From Bimastos eiseni (lineage: Eukaryota; Annelida; Clitellata; Crassiclitellata; Lumbricidae): a stretch of 64,000 nt of DNA. Every line of letters starts with the position of its first letter. Positions within the stretch are counted from its first letter, which is position 1. Of this stretch, positions 24,208 to 36,200 are shown one piece after another. The stretch covers positions 33,982,321 to 34,046,320 of the forward strand of contig OY365811.1 of NCBI GenBank assembly GCA_959347315.1, written 5' to 3'. A program made the translations under genes and the position numbers. Under the pieces are notes generated by a model, which worked only from the letters and a program-made list of their open reading frames with translations, had not been told where the DNA came from and did not search any database.

Positions 24208-27200
24208 GTAAGTTCCATCGTTATACTTCTGCCTATTTCCACCTGACAGTGCTCGATTATTAAGGGGACATAGGGTGGTCCATAGTGTGGTTGTTACAAG
24301 ATTCTAGACTGCAAATCGATTGGTCGGAGGTTCAAAGTTCAGACATCTGGCTTGCGATTGCTCTTAACCTGCGCCTCCACCCAACTCCGATATATAACAT
24401 GAGTGCATTAACCGTACACTGTCGATAAAAATTGGACATCCACCTAAATAGGCCGAGGCGAAGAATCTGAAGTCGCTAACACTTCATACCATGGCCTACA
24501 CGGTATTGGCATAAAGAGCTGCTCTTTTTATTTTATGTATGTGTATGTATGTATGTATGTATGTATGTATGTATGTATGTATGTATGTATGTATGTATGT
24601 ATGTATGTATGTATATATGTATGTATGTATGTATGTATATGAACATTTATATAGCGCCCTACAAGAACCTGACGAGGGCGCTTACCGAAGCTACCTAACA
24701 GTTCTGAAATAAAGGCGTCTTCTTGTACTTGTGCAATTGCGCATGACTATATATTATGTGCATGTGTTGCACATAATATATAGTCATTTCACGAACTTTC
24801 GTAAGTGTGCATGTTGTACTGTGTACATGTGTATGTGCGTGCGTGTGTATGTATACATGTATACGTGTGTACCTGTATATGTATTTCGGTGAGTTGGATA
24901 AAGAAGTTCGCTCCACATGTTATGGTATCGGCTGGTGTTTATTTTTTTTGCAAAAGTCTACTTCATTTTTTTGATGAGAAAGCCACAGTGAACGCTGTGT
25001 ATTACGTTGGTAGCTGCGTCCACAAATTATTATCCGATTGCAAGTATCTGCTGCCAGCTGAATTCATCTTTCAGCAACACGAGGCACCAGCGCATACTGC
25101 TCGCATCACGCAAGAACTGGCTCAAGGTCAATTGCCCTGGTTTCATTGAGAAGGACCCAAGCTCACCTCACTTGAAGCCATTGAATAATCACCTGCTGAG
25201 AGCTATGTTCGAGAAATACCACAATCTGTGACTAAAGCCAAAAAAGGATGAGAGAATTGAAGTGACTTCGTAAAATCGCTTTTGTTACTTTTCCTGCGCT
25301 GAATGTTTTTGACCGTCCAAAAAAACCGCGATTGGACTCATTAAAAGTGATATAACTTTTGTTTTGTTTAAATAATTTATTCAAAGTTTTAAATAATTTA
25401 TTCAAATTTTTCCATCATATGCAGTTATGCATTGGCTCTGCGCATCTAAAATTTCATTTACTAACCTCTACTTTTGGTCGAAATATTAGCAAAATGCCTA
25501 AGGGGTTACTTTTTAATGACGCACCCTGTATATTATGACATTTATATAGCTTCTCTTAGGTATCTCACACAGGTGTGACATTGTAATGTAGGGTAATGTG
25601 ACAACTCGCTTAGCATTGTTTAGTATTAGCTAATTTTATGCAGTCACTCTGCGACTGTTGCCTGATGTGAAAAAAATGAAGTATGTTTCAACCTCGCAAC
25701 TTAATGGCCGTGTACCTCGTTCCGCTTCACTGACCAACTAAATATCTGTTCAGTGAAGCGAAATGAATAATCTCTGATGTTTTCAGACAATCATTTCCTC
25801 TTGGCGAATGCTCGTATCGCTGACTTCCCCATCATTTTCGCTAGCGATGGCTTCTGCCAACTGACCGGGTTTTCCAATGCTGAGCTACTGCACCAGGGAG
25901 CTGTCTGTCGGTTCATGCATGGGGAACTGACGGATGCGGAGACTGTGTCACGCCTTTGGGATGCTTTCGAACAGCAGACACAGCATCAAGTCGAAGTCCT
26001 TCTCTACAAGAAAAACAGTTACGTTTAACAATATTATGAGATGTCTACTTCTGATTGCTATCTTCTTCGCATGTATTTATGCTTCAGGATATATGCGCTG
26101 TATAAATTATATGTGTATGTTGTTGTAATCCGTCATAGTTATCTGCCTACCAATGAGCACGCATACCTTCTATCGCTTTGACGATTGTCCAATTGATTGG
26201 ACTCTCTATACATATCGTGATGAATGCGCAGAAGATTGTTGATAAAATCTATCCTGCATTTGTCGCAACGTTGTTTAATAGATTTAGAGAGATTTAATAG
26301 ATTTAGATTAAAGTGGCGCCAGAAGGAATAGCAAAATAAATAATACTTCAAAAATCTAATCGATTAGCCCATTTCAGTAGCTGATTATAATATTCTAATC
26401 GATTGACCCATTTCAATGGCTTTTTTAAATTTTGATCGATTAGCAACTTTCAGTAGCTAAATCTATTTATAATCAGTTAGCAAATATCAGTTGTTATTTC
26501 TTTATTGATCGCTAATATCAGAAGCTAATTCTATTCCATATCTTATGACAGTAAAGGCAGTTGACATTGATAGAAACATTGAAACGTTAGTATATGGCAC
26601 AACAAAGCTTAGTTTCCATTTCTTTTGTCCATGGAACTAGGATGTGGTCGGATAATGACGAACCCTAAAGTCCTGGGATCAATATACAGCGAATCGTGTC
26701 ATACACTAATTAAGGAACCACTTACTTTGTAATCGTATGTTACCTTCTGTACATTACACCATGGAACCATTTGAGAATTTGGGAATTTGGACTGGAGGGC
26801 TTTCCATTTCGGAAAATACCACGGCGTCAGAAACTTAATATACCTACGGAGGTGGTCATAAGTGGCTATAAGTGTTGTGTTGCGACCAGGGAGTCCACTG
26901 TGGCTGCTGCAAAGAGTGACTCCAATTAAGGATGAGAAGGAAACGGTCGTCATGTTCCTCGTCTCTGTCAGGAATATCACGGCGCTAAAGCAATCGAGCG
27001 AAGAGGAATCCACCAAAGGTACCGTAGGCTACGATTACGATGATAGGCAGGAAGAGGATAAGGAGGACGAGCAGGAGGACGAAATGGAGGAGGAAGGAGG
27101 AGGATTGAGTAGAAGAAGAGGAGTAAGATGATTATCATAACAGAATGCAAGTAACAGAAATTGAGGAGTATGAAAACAAAGACGACGACGACGACGACGA

Positions 27201-30200
27201 CGACGACGACTACGACAACGACGATGACGATGACGACGTCGACGATGATAAAGATGTGATGATGGTAGTAAACATGGTAAGAATGATGATGGTGATGATG
27301 GTGATGCTAATCTCCCTGTTGTAGTGTCCCTGAGTAAGTTCGCTCGGCTGGCCTGTCGGACGATGACCCGATACCGAATGACCAATGGTCAGCAGATGTC
27401 CAGTTCGTGCAGTCTGTCGATTGAGATGCTAAAGAGTACAACAACGGTCAGCGTAAGTGATGGACACACTATGCCACTCGACCGGACGAAAGCTTTCATT
27501 ACGAAAATGGCCATCATGATGACGACGGCGACATAATTTGGACGCTGTCACGATGGCCTCGTGACGGCCACTATATACAAACGTGACTGAGGGCTCTCAT
27601 GGTGACCCCACTACGTGATGATGATGATGATGATGACGATGACGACCATGATGATGATGACGATGAAAATGACGATTACGATGATCATAATAGCAACTAC
27701 GATAATGATGATGATGATGATTTTGTTGAAGATGCTGACGACGACTATAATGATAATGACGATGATGATGACGATCCCGATGATGATGAGTTTGATGAAT
27801 GGTGTTGATGACGATGTCGAAAGAGACGGCTACAGTGATTGTGACGATGATGTTAGTGAAGATTAGGACAACAACGATGGCAACGTCGACGATGATGAAG
27901 ACGACGACGACGACGACGAGGCATAAAATGAAGTGGAGTAGGATTAATTTAAACAATGAAAATGAGCATGATGATGATATTATTGTGATTACGATGATAC
28001 TGATGATGAAGTTTGATCATTTTTCAAGGATTGGTGAACGAATGGGCAGATAGAGAGATGGTTGGATGGATAGATGAATAGACGCATGGATTTTTTGAAG
28101 TATGGATGGATGGATGGATGGATGGATGGATAGATAGATGAATAGACGGATGAACGGTTGAATGGATGAATGGATTGATGAATAAATGTATGGACGGATG
28201 AATTGACTAATGGCTGAATAGATGACTTGCTACTGCTTGAACTGCACAGCCAATCGTTAACCTGAGTGATGACGTCATCCCCCGTTATCGTCCCGAGGCC
28301 CCAAAGACTCCAGGGCACATCATCCTACACTACTCTGGCTTCAAGTCCGTCTGGGACTGGTTGATCCTCGTACTCACCTTCTACACGGCCGTCATGGTTC
28401 CCTTCAACGCCGCCTTCCAGGGAAAGACGATGGACAACGTTCCCATTCTGGTCATCGATAGCGTCGTCGACGTCGTCTTCTTCGTCGATATCTTCCTAAA
28501 CTTCCACACGACGTTCGTTGGGTCAAGTGGAGAGGTCATCTCGGACCCTCGGACGATCAGAAGGAACTACCTAAGGACCTGGTTCATCGTCGACCTACTC
28601 TCTTGTCTACCCTACGACGTTTTCAACGCGTTTCCGGATTCAACGGAGGTAGGATTCTGATATATCTTACCGTACAAGGCTCTGGCTTCATGGATCTGGT
28701 TGGCCTTTGTATACGCATGAAATGAGTAGGAATATTATATCTGTCTTTGGCTTTATATGTCTGATATGTATACGTATGAAACAAATAAAAATATCATTGT
28801 ATTGTATTTACGTATTTCTATAGCGCCTCTCCCAGTACAACCTAATCAGAGGCGCTCTTAATGCGAAAAACCCCGTTGGAATAGAAAAGTCTTAAGAATG
28901 CGAGCAGAGGCAGAAGCACCTCGAGTTAAAATTAGAGAGCGAGTCACAGAGGGCATATCATTCCAAAGGAAAGGACCAACAGACGCATGAGCACGATGTT
29001 GGGCGAAAGTCGTCCGAGTCCGAATTACCAAGAGACACCTAAACTATATGATCTTTGACGTTAGGTATCTGGTGTACACTGTAAATGTATTATCACAGAA
29101 GTAAGAATATTAGGCCTCAAGTTAACGTTTTCTACAATATTAGGTATGTACGGGTGACAGACGTAGGATCCCTATACATCACCTCAACTATTCTTTATTG
29201 TGTTTGTGTGTGCAAGCCAAAAGTGTATGTCAAAAGTGTATGTCAAAAGTGTATGTCAAAAGTGCGATTCAAAATGATATCTAATCATCTCTTTGTGCAT
29301 AGGGTCAAAGAGTTCATGATCAGGAGTAACATTCTAAATCTTGACGCTTTACCGAAACTAACTTCGCAGTCCGCACTTAGGTCGATTTTTGGCAGAAGTG
29401 AGGTTCATGTGTTATTTGCCGCGTTCAGCTGTTGTATGACATGCGTGTTAATTAATGATAATTAATTATGTATATAGACAAAAATCATCAGGGAAATGGC
29501 AGATGAGACAATGAAGACGTCATTAGGTGACGGTATTTTTATCTGTGGTTGAAAGGATAACGTTGAATTAACTCAAAGATTCATAACAATACCGTCAACC
29601 AGGACAATGGCAGCTGATTAACTATTTATTATGTCAATTTTGCGAATAACTTGTGACGATAGGCCTACCCAACAGAAGCTTCATGTGAACCGGTCAAATT
29701 TTTCGCCTATGTTACTATTGTCTTAAATCATAATTTAGGCCTAGGCAACCACATTATCATCATCATCATCGTCATCGTCGTCGTCATCATTATTGTTATT
29801 ATACATTATTGCCACTGCAACTAGATCTTTTCTCTTTTTTTTACATTATTCTGATTGGAAGGATGTAAGTATTTTAGCCTCAGAAATTTCCAGATTGAAC
29901 CATCGCCATGACAAGTTTCAATTGCCTAAAAGCGATCATAACAGACTTATTCGTCATGACTGACCCAAGAACTGCTTCATGCAGCCAACGTAGCTTGCAG
30001 TTGTTGTTGCCTGCACAACTCAGATTTTTGCTAACCCCGTAATTGCGTCATCAATCTATATATCCACGTCAGACTAAACCAAGGTTTCTACATAGAAGGT
30101 TGTGCGCGTGGCCATTGTGTGCTGACGCCATGCTCGAGTTTGTTTACGTAAGGCGGCCGGTTACAATTCACTGCGACCTTAAGTAGGAACGTATTGCAAA

Positions 30201-33200
30201 ATATCAGGCTGCGCTATTAGATAGAACAAAAGCCTGCATGCGTGTATATCCCATCGAATAGACGGACGGAAGGACGGTTAGGCAGACAAGAGGACGGACG
30301 GATTGAATAAATAACAAGACGGTGACAGAGTGGATAGAATGGTACATAATTGGTGTCGTGTGCAAGGTCCCAGGACTGGCTTCTCTTCCTTGCTTCTGTC
30401 TGTTCATCCTTCAGTCACTTGGTCCATCCTACGTACTTCGTTTCCTTTAGCTCCTTTTCTCTTCCGTCTTCCGTCCCTGCTTCCTTTTCATCTGTTCCTC
30501 ATTACGCAATTATATGTATATTATATGCATAGATATTTTGGTGATGTGTTGATATGCTTAGTACTAATGCACATGTATACGTACACAGATGTATATATAT
30601 ATATATAAACTATATAATCACACGAGTGCACAGTACAGTCCATATGTATGTGTCAATGTATAGTTGTATATATGTGTTAAAATGTGCATGTGTTTGTGAA
30701 TGTTGTTGCTATAATTATGTACGAACTTGCAAAAGGTAAGAGGGAAAAGGTTAAATTGCTTGGGAGGCGGAACATATATTATTCATTATGTAGCCCTGTG
30801 TTTCGATGCAGACATGGCCTGCGCGTGTACTTTGGCGATATTACGTTGTATTCTGTGCTTAGCGACATCTTAGACTGATAGAATCGCTGACATTGGTCAT
30901 TCATAATGCATGTGCTAACTATACATTTGCCACATAATATACAATTTCGACATGTAATAGTAATCGTAAACTCAGCATTTCTACAGCGCTCACAAAAGCG
31001 AAGTCGCAGTAACTAGCTTATTCATAGGCGCCTTGATCTCGAAAAAAATCGACAGGCAGGCGATTAAGATCCGGAGAGTTTGGTAGGGGGACAGTCAGAC
31101 GGCTTAGGTGGATGGTGGATAGAGTTAAAAACAGCGAACGAGAGGGGTGGAAGAGGAGGAAACAGGAGACGGCAAGAGGTGAGGTTTTGATGAGTTCGAA
31201 GGATGGATCAGATATCTGTTATACTATTGGAGATAAATTGTTCCTGGGAGACCACTGATAGCAGTGGCTATGAACAACAACTAAATTGTTGTGTTGGACA
31301 ATGTACGTCATAGCAGGCTTTTGTGCTGTCTCGTGAACCACGTTCGTTGACAACATCTGTCAACGATCAGTTTCGCTTCGTTAAACCGTTAGAAGCCTCA
31401 GATTGTCTCTGCTGCCAATCAATGTCACAACTGCTGCTGTTTAAAAATAATCGTTGCAGCGTGATCGCTGTATAATGTGCTCAAACCTTTTGAGTGATTT
31501 CTACTCTAGGTTTGTTTTATTTTGAACACACTAGAACGGCCGGCTGTAGCCTTTAGCGTATTCGGTATAGTACGATGAAGACAGAGATACGGTAGGTCCC
31601 ATATAATATGCAATAGAGATGTTACACAATACACATAAACCTTGAAATTATAATTAAAAAAATAGACGGTATGACTGATTAGGGAATCAAAAAACGGTCA
31701 TTAAACACGTCACAGCTTCAACTATGAATAATGTCGCAAACAATAGTCTGTTCACTTGTCTCCTGATTATGGCGATTCGCTTTTTTACACTCTTTTATTT
31801 AACTAGGCTTGCGTAAAGTTTGTCACGGTCGGACCGTTCGCCATCTTTCAACTCTTTTTCAGGTATGTTCCCGTCGACCTACAGAACTGAAATTCTGCAC
31901 ACAGACGGCTTGCATGACAATGCAATGAGTCAATTTGTAACGGACGTAACTTAGAAATTGAAAAAAATGACAAAAATACAAAAATTAAATATAGTTTAAC
32001 CACTCGAAGGAGTAATCAAAATTCTATCAAGGAAACTTTATGATTGCGCCATCTACCAGAATACAAACAGTCGATAAAAGAGGGTCCTAAAAAACCCATA
32101 TTGTTACCTTAACTTGTGTAGATATCTCAGACGCTGAATTCAAAAGGCAGCAAAGCCTCCAAAGCACCTTCGCTCGCGTAGTACTGCGTGTCCCGCTACG
32201 AACATGCTCCTTGGTGCAACTCCACCAACAGCATTGGCTTCCTATTGAGTTCAGAATAAAATTTAAGTTGGCTTATTTGAACTACACAGCCCTCAGCACT
32301 AGTACATCTTCCCATATTCACGCTCTACCAACTCCTTACATCCCTGCGATAATGCGATCATAGAAGTACAGGTCTTTTAGCTGAGCCACGATGCATAAAA
32401 GTTATGGACTCTCTTGTAAGTCTCTTCCATTCCACGACTGTGCTCCTAAAGAATGGAATCGATTACCACTCTCATTTCGTAGCTCAGATTCATTTCCTTC
32501 CTTCAAAACTCGCTACATCTCCTTGATTTTCAAGGATTTTGAAATCAAATTGCCTCTTCTCCTGGCGTCCAACTATCCGCGCCTCAGATTCACATTTCGG
32601 TGTGACCTTACACGCGTTACCAGTGGAATAAAATAATAATAAATAAATCGTGATTGTTCAATTTAGTTTTAAAAGGGTATCCCGTCGGGTAGTGTAGGGA
32701 GTAGGGTAGTGCATAGTGAGCGCCATGCCGGTCATAGCATACTTAGGGTTTCTATCGCATCGAAGACTGCCGTTCTTGAATGCGTAATGTAATCACAAAT
32801 ACTGCATGCTAAAACCTCATAACGGTTCGTTTTTGTGTCAAGTAATTTTGAGGGGCTTATTAAAGATTCAATCATGGAAGTGTCATCAATCTTCAGTGCA
32901 GGATACATAAATCATTGGTTTCCAAGGAGTGAACGGTTAACCCACCCAATATGAAGTAGTAGATCCCCAACGACATTGAATGAATTTCGTGGCCAGACGT
33001 GGAGCCAACGGATGTGCGTTATGTCCCGAAATATCTCTTTGTATCGGTCAGCGAAAAGTTGCACGTGCATACATACATTCAACATTATCTCACATAAAAA
33101 AATAATTAGCGTCGCCCTCCTCCTCCTTTCTCCCGGCTCAGGACTTACGCTACCAAAAGTAGCGAAGTTATTCAACATTGAGGTACAGGCCTCTGTAGAT

Positions 33201-36200
33201 TATACTCGGTCTCATAGGTCGAACACTGAGGATTAGGTCGGACGCTCGGCAGTCGACCAATTGCGCATTTCCCAGCACATAAACAACACATAGCTAGTCC
33301 TACACACATACATACATGTACATGATTATATACATTCTTCGTGCATATAGTACACATATGCATTCTTCGATGGTTGCCTGGGAGTCGATGATAAATAAAC
33401 CCACCCAATATGAACAAATAAATCCCTCCAACGGCGCTAAATGAATTCAGTGGCCAGACAAAGAACCAAATATGTGCATTATTTATCGGTGCTCCAGCTA
33501 CTCAGGCAGCTAAGAAGTACAATTGTTGTATCGGTCCTCTACATAATGGACGGAGATTCGCGCCTGGAAAGCATCGGAAAAGTCTGTCTCTGGTGTACAT
33601 ACGTACTTTAGAACACCGGGATGAGTTGCAAAAATTAATTAGCGTTAGATTATCAAGTCAATGAAGTAAGTTCTTTGTTTTGCTCTGGTTACATGATCTA
33701 CTCTTGCTTCGTAGTCGGTATATACATGTAGGCCACGTGTGTGTCGCATGTTTTGCAATGTATTCCCAGTCTTACTAGACTGTCCTTATGTTTAGGCCTG
33801 TCACGTATCAGGAATAGTTTGCAGATATAGTTTAAAATCTCGTTTACTATAATTAACGTAGTCCTTTTTATTGCAAAAATGCTTTTCATGGTTTTTAGGC
33901 TTGCTCGTATAATATAATGTGGATCAAGAGTTTTTTAAATCCTGCCAATTGAATATTGTTATCATGTTATTCTATTGTGAACTGAGATTCCTGCTGTTTT
34001 TATCTATAATTTTAATCGCATTTATCCTGTTTGCTAATTTTCTATAAATTATGTTAAGTTATTTCCATTATACTTTGACCTATGTATCCTACTATAGGCA
34101 GAATAAGTCGTGCAAATCGTTATGCATGGACCTTTATACTGCATAATGCACGCTTTTCCTGGCATGATTCATTTCTGAGACAATTAATGGTTGCAGTTGT
34201 TTTGTGGGTTTTATATGCTTAATAACAAAGGATGGCCGTATCCTGTTTGCGTCAGACTTTAGACACTCTGCTAAGCTACTACCTCTGATTCGATAGAAAC
34301 ATTTCGAAATCTTTATGCGTTCTTTTTTCTCTTACTTATCGATATATTTGGTCGTTGTCTTTATGTGTACGTCTGAATAGTCATTCTGCGCCTTTTGGAA
34401 AATCTCTTCCGCCCATCTGAAGCAAACTCGAACAGAATTATGCGACAATTATTTGATCCATCTTACAAACTTCGCAACTTATATAAATGAATCGCTTATT
34501 ACCTTTTCACGGGTCATCCACTCAAAACTAAAAAGAACACTGTCACCCACAATTTCTATTGCGATTCCTCCATTTGTCCCTATCTATTTCGCCCATCCAT
34601 TTCAAGATGCCATCTACCATAGCTGTCTCGCTGTATACCTGACTAACTTTGGATGTGCACCCGCTCGGAGAAATGAACTCCCCGACAGATTATGCCGTGA
34701 ATAATCTCGTTCTCGTGACTAAACTCTTCATGGGCGCTCTAGGAACTCGAACACTGAGTCGAGATCATATTAACCCTCCCTCGGACTACACTTTTGACAA
34801 CACATTTGATTTGACGCAGCGCTTAAATACCATAAGCGTCGCCCTCCTCCTCATGAATAAGCTGGTACCCTGCATCTGACTTTCGGGTGCCGCTTTTAGA
34901 CGCTTGGAGGTTACGATTACGATTATGATAAACGAATATATTATACCTGCCACATTAATTTCGTTTTTCTGTAAGTATACTTGGACCCTAATAACTTGAC
35001 TGGTTTGATCGTTGAATTAAGCCAAAGATTACCTATACGTGTAAATTCTGTGTAACCTTCTAGAACGTGAGCAGCCTGTTCAGTGCCTTGAAAGTCGTTC
35101 GTCTACTTCGTCTCGGTCGAGTGGCTCGTAAACTGGACCACTACATGGAGTACGGAGCAGCGGTTCTCGTCCTTCTCATCGTCATGTTTGTCCTCATCGC
35201 CCATTGGTTCGCCTGTCTCTGGTTCACCATCGGAGACGCCGAGGCAGCGAAGGGCGTCCAGTACGGCTGGCTGCAGCGTCTCGGACGAGAGGTCGGCATG
35301 AGTCACCAGCCGAGGGGAGACGGTAACTCGAGCAGTGGGAGGATGGTCTGGGAGGGAGGCCCCCAGGACTCGATGGCCTATGCGACGGCGCTCTACTTCA
35401 CGCTGTCGTGCATGACGAGCGTCGGATTCGGAAATGTATCGGCCTACAGCGAGTACGAGAAGATCTTTACGATCTGCATGATGATATTGGGCTGTAAGTG
35501 TGCTTGGTTTGTGCGCCATTTAATATACGCCCTAATTATAGGCAATCTGAATAATGATGATACCTGGCTACAGCGCGTTGAAAAATGGGGTAGAACAATG
35601 TCCCCCGGTTGTCAGAGGGTTCGTAACTTCATGGGGACTTCTTCCGCGTTCTCTGAATGATATTTTGTTTGAAGTGCTCAGATGACACCAACTATTAAGT
35701 GAAGAACACCACGTTCAAGTACAATTGGTGTTGGCAGTAGAACACCAACCTCGAAGCTCTGGGTGGTCCATCTGGCCTTTGCAGCCTAGTATATCGTGGG
35801 TAATCGAGCCATGTGCCAAACTTGTTCGACAAGGCTTGACTTCACCAAACTAACCAACACCCAAATCATCAAACCACCCACCTTGCTCAGCTTAATTAAT
35901 TCTAAGATGATTTCTGCTGGCAACTCAATACTCAATAGGCGCTACAATATTCAATATTAATTATTTTTAATTATCATCACTGTGTATTTATTAAGCACTG
36001 TCATCAAATGATCAGGCATGCATCAATCGATGGCGCTGGGTAACTATATATGTAAAGGAATTGTTCAATATAAATACTTACGCAAAAGCCGCTTCATTGC
36101 ACTTTATGTAGCGCTATTATACGCCACAATATTCGGAAACGTGACGACGATCTTCCAGCAGATGTACTCCACAACCGGAAGGTATCACGAGATGCTGAAC

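Larger units (their letters stand above)
24208..25786 (+). other. KCNH intron 1
   Basis: Contains a GTAT microsatellite (24537-24638), a LINE-tail-like motif (about 24646-24690), a perfect 20-bp hairpin (24743-24787) and a dead Tc1/mariner relic (24897-25535). A sequence at about 24274-24340 is weakly tRNA-like (ggaggttcaaagttc). Confidence 0.8.
27453..28249 (+). other. KCNH intron 4
   Basis: Dominated by GAT/GAC arrays (27614-27795, 27893-27921) and a GGAT tetranucleotide region (28062-28215) that ends about 35 bases before the next exon. Confidence 0.85.
28649..35063 (+). other. KCNH intron 5 (6.4 kb)
   Basis: Contains a LINE-tail-like motif (28805-28863), three tandem copies of a 15-base unit tgtatgtcaaaagtg (29218-29268), a short ATC run (29751-29800), a CR1-like LINE fragment (32155-32636), a pair of diverged 85-bp direct repeats (32938 and 33398) and two minus-strand copies of the GGAGGAGGGCGACGC repeat. 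No exon candidate seen. Confidence 0.8.

Noticed and set aside
27599..28053. Asp-rich and His-rich frames in channel intron 4
   Set aside because: Arise from GAT/GAC arrays lying between two well-placed exons.
35494..35660. Extension of the channel frame past S6 for about 55 codons
   Set aside because: A perfect GTAAGT donor sits where similarity ends, and the next exon restores the family sequence with the correct split codon.
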